64,000 nt of DNA, taken from NCBI RefSeq assembly GCF_029625295.1, contig NZ_CP121112.1, positions 4,402,001-4,466,000 of the forward strand, given 5' to 3'. Each line of letters starts with the position of its first letter. Position 1 is the stretch's first letter. Made by a program: the position numbers and the translations under genes. This document shows, piece by piece, positions 39,502 through 49,400 of this stretch. A model generated the notes under the pieces. That model made no database searches. It worked only from the letters and a program-made list of their open reading frames with translations, and was not told the DNA's origin. The DNA is from Flavobacterium gyeonganense (GTDB taxonomy: Bacteria > Bacteroidota > Bacteroidia > Flavobacteriales > Flavobacteriaceae).

Positions 39502-40650
39502 ATGATAAATTTAAAAAACTCATTTTTTATTACATTGACTGCTGTTTCACTGCTAAGCTGTAAAATTACGGCGCAAAAGAAATCTGCAATAAAGCAATCA
39601 AAAGCAGAAGTTATTTCGATTATTGATAAAGTAAATAATCACTGGCAGGAAACACATCCTGAACCGGGGAATTCTTTTTGGCATGTTTCGGCTTATCATA
39701 CCGGAAACATGGAAGCTTATAAAGTGACTAAAAACAAAAAGTATCTGGATTATTCGCTGTTATGGGCCGAGAAAAACCAATGGATGGGCGCCAAATCAAA
39801 TGACAAGGCGGAGTGGAAATACAATTATGGAGAAACTGATAAACATGTTTTGTTTGGTGACTGGCAGATTTGTTTTCAGACTTATATCGACTTATACAAC
39901 TTTACAGGAAAAAAGGATCCAGGTAAAATTGCCCGTGCCCGCGAAGTGATGGAATATGAAATGAGTACTCCGGCAAATGATTACTGGTGGTGGGTTGACG
40001 GATTGTATATGGTCATGCCTGTAATGACAAAGCTTTACAACGTTACCGGAAACGAAATTTATCTGGAAAAACTACATTCATATCTACAATATTCGGATAG
40101 TATTATGTATGATAGCGAGGCAAAATTATATTACCGTGATGCGAAATATGTATATCCAAAACACAAAAGTGCTAACGGTAAAAAAGACTTTTGGGCAAGG
40201 GGAGACGGCTGGATTTTTGCCGGTTATGCCAAAATTATTCAGGATTTGCCAAAATCGGCTAAACACAGGGCAGAATACATCAGCCGTTTTAAGGATATGG
40301 CTAAATCTTTGGCGGAAGCCCAACAAACTGAAGGTTATTGGACAAGAAGTATTCTGGATCCCGAACATGCCCCGGGACCTGAAACCAGCGGTACAGCATT
40401 TTTTACCTACGGATTTTTATGGGGAATCAATAATGGAATTTTAGACAAGAAAACGTATCTGCCGGTTGTAGAAAAATCATGGAATTACTTAACCAAATTT
40501 GCACTTCAGGAAGATGGGACAGTAGGCTATGTACAGCCAATTGGTGAAAAAGCGATTCCGGGACAAGTGGTAGATAAGAATTTTACAGCTGATTTTGGAG
40601 TGGGCGCTTTTTTACTGGCAGCATCAGAAATGTCACGTTTTGTAAAATGA
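39502..40650 (+). CDS. GH105 unsaturated rhamnogalacturonyl/glucuronyl hydrolase, lipoprotein
   Basis: A 382-residue alpha6/alpha6-barrel enzyme that hydrates the 4,5-unsaturated uronic acid left by polysaccharide lyases. The ATG at 39502 was chosen because it gives a lipoprotein signal with lipobox LLSC; an in-frame TTG upstream adds 28 residues of no signal character. Family motifs are FGDWQICFQTYIDLY, YWWWVDGLYMVMPVMTKLY, WARGDGWIFAGYAKI (with the catalytic-site Asp) and GPETSGTAFFTYGFLWGI, matching YteR/YesR-type proteins. No lyase gene is visible in the window, so the lyase may lie beyond it, or the enzyme may act on glucuronyl ends. It follows HTCS2 by 166 bases. Confidence 0.9.
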   Translation: MINLKNSFFITLTAVSLLSCKITAQKKSAIKQSKAEVISIIDKVNNHWQETHPEPGNSFWHVSAYHTGNMEAYKVTKNKKYLDYSLLWAEKNQWMGAKSNDKAEWKYNYGETDKHVLFGDWQICFQTYIDLYNFTGKKDPGKIARAREVMEYEMSTPANDYWWWVDGLYMVMPVMTKLYNVTGNEIYLEKLHSYLQYSDSIMYDSEAKLYYRDAKYVYPKHKSANGKKDFWARGDGWIFAGYAKIIQDLPKSAKHRAEYISRFKDMAKSLAEAQQTEGYWTRSILDPEHAPGPETSGTAFFTYGFLWGINNGILDKKTYLPVVEKSWNYLTKFALQEDGTVGYVQPIGEKAIPGQVVDKNFTADFGVGAFLLAASEMSRFVK

Positions 40651-40686
40651 TTTGATCTGCATTTGACTTATAAACCGAATTTATTT

Positions 40687-41459
40687 TTAAAAGGTTTTGA
40701 CAAAGCTTAGTCCAACTGTTTTTGTTTTTTCGTCGTAACTGGGCATTACAAATGTTGTAGATTTACTTTCCTGATGATTTTTACCAAATAAAGTTTTGGT
40801 TATATAAGGATTTAGCCAATATGCCATTTTAGTACTTAGAATTCCAATTCCGGCTCCAGCTGCGACATCTGTTAGCCAATGTCTGTTGTTGTAAATTCTA
40901 AAAGCCCTGTTCCGGTTGCCACGGCATAACCCGCAATTCCGTACCAGATTGACTTGTCTTTGTATTCCTGCCATAACATTTCGGCTCCGGCAAAAGCAGT
41001 TGCGGTATGTCCTGAAGGAAAGGAGTTTTTCGAACTTCTGTCAGGCCTTTCGATTTTGGTTATTGATTTTAAACTCATAACCGTTGCCGTCATGATAGCA
41101 TACGAAGTCGCAAAAATTACGGTTCGATCTCGTAAACTGTGTTTGGCTTTTACACCAAAAGCGTCCAATGCAAAAACCGAAGCGGCTGGCGCCCACTGAC
41201 TGAAATCGTCGATCGAAATTTTCTCGTCGATATCTTCTTTTACTTCATCACGAATTTGTGAATTCCAGCTTTTAAGCTGATCGCTCTCAATACCAATTAC
41301 TCCATAACCAATAAGGGCAGTAGGAATAATAAGTTGTTTGTAATTGAATTTTAAAGGCTTAAGAGTATCCGTTTGGATACTATCATTTTGAACAGTTTCT
41401 TGCGCAGAAAGTGTACAAGTACAGATTAGCCACGATAATAAAACAATGCTTTTGTTCAT
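40687..41459 (-). pseudogene. PAP2 superfamily phosphatase, frameshifted
   Basis: PAP2-type phosphatase or lipid phosphate phosphatase with signal peptide MNKSIVLLSWLICTCTLSAQ. The three family motifs are split between frames: KSITKIERPDRSS and PSGHTATAFAGA lie in the first frame, which ends at 40872 after GTGLLEFTTTDIG. The third motif RIYNNRHWLTDVAAGAGIG (with His and Asp) lies in the second frame, which runs to 40687. One extra base in the short A-run at 40900-40903 (plus strand) joins them as ATGTGLFRIYNNRHW. Repaired length is about 257 residues. It is the last gene of the minus-strand regulator/receptor cassette. In this family the enzyme acts on undecaprenyl or lipid A phosphates; the substrate here is unknown. 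Confidence 0.82.
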
Positions 41460-41558
41460 TTTTGAGAAAATTTTAGGGTAAGCGTAGTTTTACAGCAATA
41501 GGATTTCGATTAAATTTTAAAGCGAAATTCTAATATGATTTTGAATTAATTTTGAATT

Positions 41559-43985
41559 TTAAAATTTGTAATTGTAACCAAAACGAATTACCTGAGTTTC
41601 GTAATAATCATGGCTTCTATAACTGAAATTAGTTCCGTTGATTTCCTTTTTAATTACCAGTGAATTCAAGAGATCTGTGGCATTTACAAAGAATTCTCCT
41701 TTTCCTTTTTGAACTGTTTTTTTAATTCCGGCGTCTATTGAAAATCTAGCATCGATTTTTCCTTGTGGAATAATATCTGGAGCTAGATAAACAGCTGATA
41801 ATTGTCCTGTAAATGTTTTAGAAAAATTGAAAATATTATTCCATTTGATATTTCCAGTTGTGATGCTTTGTTTTTCATCTGAAAAAGTAATGGGCGATGG
41901 ATATAAAATATGAACCGTAAAAGCATTAATAACATTCTGATACAAATTTGCATTCAGATTAAAAGAATACCATGCGAAAGGCTTTTTAGAAAAAATCATT
42001 TCCATTCCCGTCATAGAATTTTTTCCGGCGTTTTGAAAAACATTATAAATCAAATCACTATTGGGTTGCGTTAAAGCAATGCGCGTAATAGTTCCGTTAG
42101 CGAATTTATTATAGAGTGAAGCGAAAAAGTAGCCGTTAGTAATAGAAGCTTTGTAACCAAATTCAAGCGTATTGGTAAACTGTGGACGAAGTCCTGGATT
42201 TCCTACTTTAATAATTTCGGCATCATCGTATTTCGGAAATATTCGGATGTCTACTTCATTTGGACGATCGACTCTACGGTTGTAAAAAAGTGATAATTTA
42301 TGGTTGTCATTTATTTTGTAAGCCAAACGGACGTTCGGGAAAGGCTGAAAATAATTATATCCATCGCTTTTATAAGTCGGATGGTTTGGATTTACTTTAT
42401 ATTGCAAATTGATGTATTCCATTCGCAGTCCGGCTTCGGCTTCAATTCGGTTCGATTCGAAAAAATAATTTCCGTAAACAGCAGGAATAATTTCTTCGTA
42501 AGTGGCTTTCCCTCCGGCATTGCTGTCAATTGGCGAATTGGTTCCTGGGAAAAACTGCATGTTGGTTGGAATATTTCGGCTTCTAATTTTGACACCCGTT
42601 TCAAATCGACCGTATTTTAAAGGTTTTGTATAATCTAAATTGAAATCCAAAACACTTTCATCCGAAAGTAATTTAAAAGCATCTTTTCCAGTAAAATCAG
42701 GCATTATGTTATCAAAGAAATATTTCTCGTCTTCTCTGTGAAAAGTATAATTAAGACCCACATTCAAAACATGACCTGCTTCTTTAAATTTATACTGATA
42801 AGAAGTCGAAGCTGTAATGGTGGTTTTTAATTCATCTTCAATAAACTTCCATAAACGTTGTCTTTTAGAATAATCAGCATTGAAAAAAGGTTCTTCTCCG
42901 TGATCCAGAATTTTTTCACTTCCATATAAAGTAGAAAACGAAAAGTTATTGTTTTCATTAATCGCCCAGTCGATTCCAGTTTTAAAAGTGGTAAACTGTG
43001 TATCGCGATTTCGTTTCGTCTGCTGGTTTATAATCGTTCCGTCATTGTAAGTTCGGGTTACGAATTCATTTTTGTTGAGCGTTTCGGTATACAGATAATC
43101 GCCCTGAAAATAAACATTTACTTTTACTTTTTTATAATTTAAAGAAAGAGAAGGATTTATTTTCGGAGTAACCTTGTATTGTGGTGTAATAGTTGGCAGG
43201 TTGGCTTTTCTTTCCCACAAAGAACCATATCCAGATGTAAGACCTATTTTCCCGTTAAAACCTTCTTGTTTGTTCTTTTTGTAAATAATATTGATAATTC
43301 CAGCATTTCCATTTGCATCGAATTTAGAAGAAGGATTATTGATGATTTCAATTTTTTCTATTGCTGATGCCGGAATGTTATCCAGACCCGTTTGGCCATT
43401 AAATCCGGTTAAAGCAGTCTGTTTTCCATCAATTAAAATCATTACTTTGTCATTTCCTCTTAAAAAAAGTTTTCCATCTTGAGTCGTTACGCCTGGAAGA
43501 TTCTGCATGGCTTGCAAAACCGAACCTCCGCTTTGGGTAATATTATCGCCCATATTGAAGCTTTTTTTATCCATTTTATTGGTAACGGATTCTTGCTTGG
43601 AATTGACCACAACTTCGTTAAGCGTTTGTGCATCTTCTGATAAAGTAATATTGTCAATATTTAAGAAATCCGACATAGAACCCACAAATAAACTTTGGGT
43701 TTTTGTAACAAAACCAATAGAACTTATTTCTAAAGTATAATTTCCAGGTTTGATATTTTCTATGGTAAAGATTCCTTTTTCATTGGTAACGGTTCCAGCT
43801 GCGACTTTTTGATCTTTTGATTTCAAAATGACATTGGTGTATGGAAGTACCGTTTTAGCAGTATTGTCTTTTATGGTTCCTGAAATCGTGATCGTTTTAG
43901 TCTGCGCAATGCCTGAAATGCAAAACAGCAGGCATACAATACTATACAAAATTTGTAGTGGAATAATGGCTTTTAGAAAATTCAC
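41559..43985 (-). CDS. TonB-dependent receptor, outer membrane beta-barrel family
   Basis: An 808-residue outer-membrane receptor that is not a SusC. The start is a GTG with signal peptide (NFLKAIIPLQILYSIVCLLFCISGIAQ). A carboxypeptidase-regulatory-like domain (about 30-115, SGTIKDNTAKTVLPYTNVIL), a plug (LNEVVVNSKQESVTNKMDKKSF, NPSSKFDANGNAGIINIIYKK) and an outer membrane beta-barrel of the OMP_b-brl_3 type (ending QVIRFGYNYKF) follow. No SusD partner exists. It lies 64 bases downstream of the histidine kinase gene and 99 bases upstream of PAP2, apparently one operon. The cargo is unknown; an envelope-stress or phosphate/metal role is only a guess. Confidence 0.88.
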   Translation of the reverse strand: MNFLKAIIPLQILYSIVCLLFCISGIAQTKTITISGTIKDNTAKTVLPYTNVILKSKDQKVAAGTVTNEKGIFTIENIKPGNYTLEISSIGFVTKTQSLFVGSMSDFLNIDNITLSEDAQTLNEVVVNSKQESVTNKMDKKSFNMGDNITQSGGSVLQAMQNLPGVTTQDGKLFLRGNDKVMILIDGKQTALTGFNGQTGLDNIPASAIEKIEIINNPSSKFDANGNAGIINIIYKKNKQEGFNGKIGLTSGYGSLWERKANLPTITPQYKVTPKINPSLSLNYKKVKVNVYFQGDYLYTETLNKNEFVTRTYNDGTIINQQTKRNRDTQFTTFKTGIDWAINENNNFSFSTLYGSEKILDHGEEPFFNADYSKRQRLWKFIEDELKTTITASTSYQYKFKEAGHVLNVGLNYTFHREDEKYFFDNIMPDFTGKDAFKLLSDESVLDFNLDYTKPLKYGRFETGVKIRSRNIPTNMQFFPGTNSPIDSNAGGKATYEEIIPAVYGNYFFESNRIEAEAGLRMEYINLQYKVNPNHPTYKSDGYNYFQPFPNVRLAYKINDNHKLSLFYNRRVDRPNEVDIRIFPKYDDAEIIKVGNPGLRPQFTNTLEFGYKASITNGYFFASLYNKFANGTITRIALTQPNSDLIYNVFQNAGKNSMTGMEMIFSKKPFAWYSFNLNANLYQNVINAFTVHILYPSPITFSDEKQSITTGNIKWNNIFNFSKTFTGQLSAVYLAPDIIPQGKIDARFSIDAGIKKTVQKGKGEFFVNATDLLNSLVIKKEINGTNFSYRSHDYYETQVIRFGYNYKF

Positions 43986-44049
43986 GATTCTATATTTTAA
44001 AATTTATATAAAGCGAATTTCTTATGTGATTTTGGAGAAAATTTGAATT

Positions 44050-45318
44050 TTAGAACTTTACAGTAAAATGATGTAGATTTTCATCAAACGTATAGACTAA
44101 ATCCCAGTTGTTGAGTTCTGTAATTTTTTTGACAATGGCCAATCCTAATCCATTTCCTTGAGATGAAGGATCGGATTTTGAGAAACGATTGAAAAATTTT
44201 TCAGAATTTAAAGCAGTATTTTGTCCTGTATTTGAAAAAGTTAGCGCATCAGAAGTGGTCGAAATATTGATTTTTCCGCCTTTAACATTATGACGAATGG
44301 CATTTAGAAATAAATTATTAATCAGGACTTCGATTAAAACGGTATTCGAATGAAGGGTAATATCGGTTTCAGTTTCAATATTTACAGATAAGTGTTTGGA
44401 TTCAGCTTGTTCGATAAAAAAATCTAAATGACGATTTAAGGTAGCATTCAGAGAAATATTCGTTTTTTCAAAATAACTGTCATTATCAATTTTAGAAAGC
44501 AGCAACAGGTTTTTATTCAATCGGTTCATTCTTGAAACATCGTTGTTAAGCGAACTCAAAAGCTCCGATTGTTCTTCGGATAAATCTGGAAACTGGAATA
44601 ATGTATCGATTTTACTTTGAAAAAGTGCTAACGGAGTCTGCAATTCGTGTGCCGCATTTTCTATAAATTCTCTTTGGCTTTTATAAATAGTAGTATTTTT
44701 TTCGATAAGACGTTCTAAACTTTTGTTCAAACGATCAAATTCGTCAATATCAGTTTCAATAAACTGAGGTGCTTTGTTTTTATCAATTTCAAAATCCTGA
44801 ATTTGTTCAAGCGTGTTATAGAAAGGTTTCCAGATTTTGGCCGCTGTAGCTTTTGAAATCCAAATAATCCCAATCATTAAAATAATAATCACGCATAAAA
44901 ACATGGCGGCAATGCTGTAAACCATTCCTTCCATTTCGACCATATTGCTTTTTTCGATATAAGTATATTTCTTTCCGTTGATTTGAACTGGTGTATAAAG
45001 CACGCGAAAAGGTTCTTTTTCATTGGCAATAGAATCAAACAGCATTTTGCTTACAATCGAATCTTTTTTTACGCCCATATCGGCCACGATATCAACATTT
45101 CGGTTGTATTTGTTCCAGGCTGCAATATCTGATTCGGTATAACTTTTATGGCTTTGTTTGATAAAAGAACCTTTATGAAACAGGAGTACTTCATCGGTTT
45201 CATAAATATAAAGCCATTTGCTGATCGCATAAAAAACAGGAGCACAGAGCAGTAAAATAATTACGGCATAAACCAGAAAACTACTGGTGGTTTTATTTAG
45301 TAATTTTTTATTCTTCAT
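44050..45318 (-). CDS. Sensor histidine kinase
   Basis: A 422-residue membrane histidine kinase. Two membrane segments (about 13-33 SFLVYAVIILLLCAPVFYAIS and about 131-155 SIAAMFLCVIIILMIGIIWIS) flank a roughly 95-residue periplasmic sensor. A linker, HisKA with His224 (NAAHELQTPLALF) and HATPase (LFLNAIRHNVKGGKI, SQGNGLGLAIVKKITELN) follow. The N box and G box are intact. It overlaps the response regulator gene by 11 bases, indicating translational coupling, and is followed by the receptor and PAP2 genes it probably controls. Confidence 0.93.
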   Translation of the reverse strand: MKNKKLLNKTTSSFLVYAVIILLLCAPVFYAISKWLYIYETDEVLLFHKGSFIKQSHKSYTESDIAAWNKYNRNVDIVADMGVKKDSIVSKMLFDSIANEKEPFRVLYTPVQINGKKYTYIEKSNMVEMEGMVYSIAAMFLCVIIILMIGIIWISKATAAKIWKPFYNTLEQIQDFEIDKNKAPQFIETDIDEFDRLNKSLERLIEKNTTIYKSQREFIENAAHELQTPLALFQSKIDTLFQFPDLSEEQSELLSSLNNDVSRMNRLNKNLLLLSKIDNDSYFEKTNISLNATLNRHLDFFIEQAESKHLSVNIETETDITLHSNTVLIEVLINNLFLNAIRHNVKGGKINISTTSDALTFSNTGQNTALNSEKFFNRFSKSDPSSQGNGLGLAIVKKITELNNWDLVYTFDENLHHFTVKF

Positions 45319-45985
45319 GCCATTTATAACCTAAACCATAAATTGTTTTAATGTAATCGCCGCTTCCGGCTTTGGTCAGTTTCTTTTTTAAATTCTTGAT
45401 ATGCGCGTAAACAAAATCGTGATTATCAAGCATATCTGCCATATCTCCAGACAAATGTTCAGCAATTGCGCCTTTTGATAAAACCTTATTCTGATTTCCG
45501 ATTAAAAATAGTAAAAGATCGATTTCTTTTTTGGTAAAATCAGCGGGTTTATTTTGTACCGAAACCGTTTTGGCAAAGATATCAATACTAATTTCATTAA
45601 AAACAACATTATTGTTGCCTTTAAAGTTTTTTCGCCGTACAAGTGCCTGAATACGAACCAGAAGTTCCGATAAATGAAAAGGTTTAGTCAAATAATCGTC
45701 GGCACCAAGAGTAAAACCTTCAATTCGTGTATCAAGGGTTTCTTTTGCTGAGATGATAATAACACCATCAGTTTTTTGTTTGTTTTTGAGTTCTTTCAGA
45801 ATATCAAAACCATCTCCGTCGGGAAGCATTAAGTCTAATAATATGCAGTCATAATCGTAAATGCTTATTTTTTCAAAGGCAGTTTTGTAGTTGTCTGCCA
45901 TTTCACAATGCAAACCATTTGGCTGAAAGTAGTTTTTAATACTTTGAGTCAATTCATGTTCGTCTTCTATTATTAGTATTTTCAT
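45308..45985 (-). CDS. OmpR/PhoB-family response regulator
   Basis: A 225-residue response regulator. The ATG at 45985 (MKILIIEDEHEL) was chosen over a start five codons upstream because it begins directly with the receiver beta strand. The receiver has acidic pair Glu7/Asp8, phospho-acceptor Asp51 (CILLDLMLPDGDG) and Lys in LTKPF; the C-terminal winged helix (about 128-222, ADFTKKEIDLLLFLIGNQNKVL, YIKTIYGLGYKW) is OmpR-type. It heads the kinase/receptor/PAP2 operon. No neighbour on the opposite strand appears to depend on it. Confidence 0.94.
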   Translation of the reverse strand: MKILIIEDEHELTQSIKNYFQPNGLHCEMADNYKTAFEKISIYDYDCILLDLMLPDGDGFDILKELKNKQKTDGVIIISAKETLDTRIEGFTLGADDYLTKPFHLSELLVRIQALVRRKNFKGNNNVVFNEISIDIFAKTVSVQNKPADFTKKEIDLLLFLIGNQNKVLSKGAIAEHLSGDMADMLDNHDFVYAHIKNLKKKLTKAGSGDYIKTIYGLGYKWHEE

Positions 45986-46414
45986 AACGCAATTTAGCAA
46001 ATCAATTTTGAATGAATTTTGAATTTTTAATAATCTATTAATCCAAAGGGTTATTGAATATTTATATTCTTTTTAATTGGATAATGATTGTCTTAGTTTT
46101 TTATTGAATAAAATTCTTTAAATAGAAAAGAACTTCTAAATTGTTTTAGAAATTCTGTTTTTAATTATAAACACTTCCATTTAACCGTAAAAAAAATATC
46201 TATTTAATGGTAAAATGTTGATTTGCCCCTTATATAATGTTGTAATTACCCCCTTTTGCTTGCGCATGTTGAATTAGATTTGTCTTGTAAATCATAGTGT
46301 TACATAAAGTTTTTAGAATAATAAAAACAATTTCATAGTTGAAAATTGTATGATTCGAAAACACTGTGATTTATAAACTAACTAATCAATTAACCAAAAA
46401 AATTACAACCAAAG
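45986..46414. other. Divergent regulatory region between response regulator (-) and SusC2 (+), 429 bases
   Basis: AT-rich spacer. It holds the second copy of the PUL 2 operator and promoter (46224-46282). The left part near the response regulator has no clear box. No small gene was recognised. Confidence 0.7.
46224..46282 (+). promoter_or_regulatory. Putative HTCS2 operator and promoter of SusC2
   Basis: TGCCCCT at 46224-46230 and CCCCCT at 46249-46254, the second preceded by TGTAATTA, then TAGATTTG at 46275-46282. The layout matches 31836-31894 upstream of the LacZ-type GH2: similar boxes, a 22-24 base period and 20-22 bases to the -7 box. The leader to the ATG would be about 125 bases. Confidence 0.6.
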
Positions 46415-49400
46415 ATGACAAATTTTATTAGGAAAATCAAAGCTCCTGATTGCGTATCCGGATTTGATTTGAAAAAGAAACTTACAATATTTTGTGTATT
46501 GGTTTCGTTAACTCAGGTGCATGCATATTCTGGAATTTCCGGCAAGGAAAAACTCTTAGAAAAACTACAGCAGCAAAATACTATAAACGGGCAGGTTAAG
46601 GATCAAACAGGTTTGCCGTTGCCAGGCGCGACGGTTTCGATAAAAGGAACAAAAATTGGTACCACAACAGATTTCGACGGAAAATTCAGTTTAGCTGGTG
46701 ATCAGAATTCAGTTTTAGTCGTTTCCTTTGTTGGTTATGTAACTCAGGAAATTTCGGTAAAAGACAAATCGAACATTATTGTACAATTGAAAGAGAATGC
46801 TGCTTCGTTGGAGGAAGTAGTGGTGGTGGGATATGGTAAAATGAAGAAAAAGGATTTAACAGGGGCAATTGTTCAGGTGAAACCCGAAGCTTTGGCGAAC
46901 CAGAATCCACAAACTGTTCAGGATTTATTGAGAGGTGTACCCGGTTTGAAAGTTGGATATTCTGCTGATGCAAAAGGTGGCGGATCTTTGCAGGTTCGTG
47001 GGCAGACTTCTGTTTACAATCCTGATGGCGCCGGGCATAACTCGCCGCTTATTATTTTAGATGGAATGCAGTTTTACGGTGAACTTTCAGAAATCAATCC
47101 TGATGATGTTGGGCAGATTGATATTTTAAAAGATGCATCTGCAACAGCTATATTCGGTTCTAAAGCCGCTGCAGGTGTTATTGTTATTACAACTAAAAAA
47201 GGAAAAAAAGGCAAACCTGTCATAAATGTTACAACCAATACGACCATTGTCAATAAAAGCGCCTATCGCGATGTATATTCCCCGGAAGGGTATATAAAAT
47301 ACCGTCAGGATTGGGAGACTGCTAAAACGTATGGGCAAAATACAGCAACTGGAAATTACGAAGCATGGATAACAGGTACAGCTGCGGGTAAGCCAGGGTA
47401 TTATACAAGTCCTGATCAATTAAATCAATACGGCATAACTCAGGCGCAATGGTTAGCATATCAGCCTGTTGGACAAACGCAGGGAAAGAGCCCGAATGAA
47501 GTATGGGGACTCCGTTTAGGAATTACAGATCCTACACTTTTAAAAAATTTTACAGAAGGAAAAACGCATAACTGGTATGACAGTACTTTCAGGACAGGAA
47601 TCAATCATGACCATAATTTAAGTGTTTCCGGAGCAAGCGATAACGTAAATTATTATATGTCTCTGGGGTATTTAACATCTGAAGGTGCTATTCAGGGAAA
47701 TGATTATGAGGCAGTTCGTGCCAATATGAAAGTAGATGCAAAAATTACGAGTTGGCTTGAATTTGGTGCAAATGTTAATTTTCAGGATCGTACAGATGGA
47801 GACATAGCTGTAGGAACCGGCACCAATTACTGGGATGCAAACATGTTGAGAAACAGCCCTTTTTCTAATTTTAGAGATGCAAACGGCGATTATGAAAGAC
47901 AACCCATGGGACAAACTATCGGGGGATATAATTATTACTACGACCGCCAATTTATAGAACTTGAGAAAGGATATACGGTGTTAAATACTATTTTCAATAC
48001 TAAGGTAACTCTGCCTTTGGGTATAACGTATTCTTTTAATGTGGCACCACGTTACCAATTTTTTTACAATCGATATTTTCAGTCATCCGGTCATAAAGGC
48101 TGGAACCCCTCTACGATAGGAGCGGACAGGGAAAACGGTAAAAATTTTACATGGAACCTTAACAATACCTTGACATGGGATTATACATTTGCTGAAAAAC
48201 ACCATATTATAGCCACATTTGTTCAGGAAGCAGAAGAACTTAAAACATGGTCAGATCGTATTGATGCCAATAATATTCTGCCATCAGATGCATTAGGATT
48301 TCATAATATTGCTAATGCAACACTTGCTAACAGTTCGTTTACATCAAACGACACTCATCAAACTGCCGATGCATTAATGGCGAGATTTTTCTATTCTTTT
48401 GATGATCGATATATGGTAACAGGAACGATACGCCGTGATGGATATTCAGCATTTGGGTCTAAAGATCCGTATGGAGTTTTCCCTTCTGTAGCAGTTGGAT
48501 GGAACTTCAAAAAAGAAAACTGGTTCAACTGGGCTCCAATGAGTACAGGAAAATTACGCTTATCCTGGGGTAAAAACGGAAACAGAACCCTTAGCGATCC
48601 TTATATAGCTTTAGCAAACTTAGCTTCAGGTACGGGGGCAACAATGGGGTATATTGATGCTTCCGGAAACATTGTGGATATAAAATATTTAGGAATTGAC
48701 CGTATGGCAAATCCAAATTTGCAATGGGAAAAAACAGAAGCAACTAATATTGGCCTAGATCTGGGTTTCTTAAATGACCGAATTACAGGTACTGTAGATG
48801 TTTACAGAATGATTACCCATGATATGATCATGAATAGACGCCTTGCCGATTTTACCGGGTTTGGAGGTATTGCAACCAATCTTGGAGAAGTTGAAAATAA
48901 GGGGATTGAAATAAGCCTTAATACCATAAACATAAAAAATCCAAATTTTGAATGGACGACCACAGTTGCTTTTTCATATAACAAAAATTCCATTAATGCA
49001 TTATATGGCAATATGGAAGATGTTAAGGATGCCAATGGCAATGTTATTGGAACTAAAGAAGCTGATGATAAGGCTAATAAATGGTTTATCGGGAAACCTA
49101 TTTCTCAAATCTGGGATTATAAAGTAACCGGGATATGGCAAAAAGAAGAATTTGAAGAAGCAGCAAAATACGGACAACGCCCTGGTGATCCAAAAGTGGA
49201 AAACAGTTACACTGCGGATGATGTTAATGGGAAACCAACTTATAATGAAAAAGACAAGCAGTTTTTAGGACAGACAGATCCTCCGGTCAACTGGTCGTTA
49301 CGTAATGAATTCAGGGTGTTTAAAAACTGGAATCTTGCTATTAACATGTATTCTTACATGGGACACAAATCGCTTGACGGACGTTATATGAATACGTACA

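Noticed and set aside
40687..46000. Cassette as a transposon or genomic island
   Set aside because: No integrase, transposase, tRNA or flanking repeat was found at its ends; only a simple insertion can be suggested.
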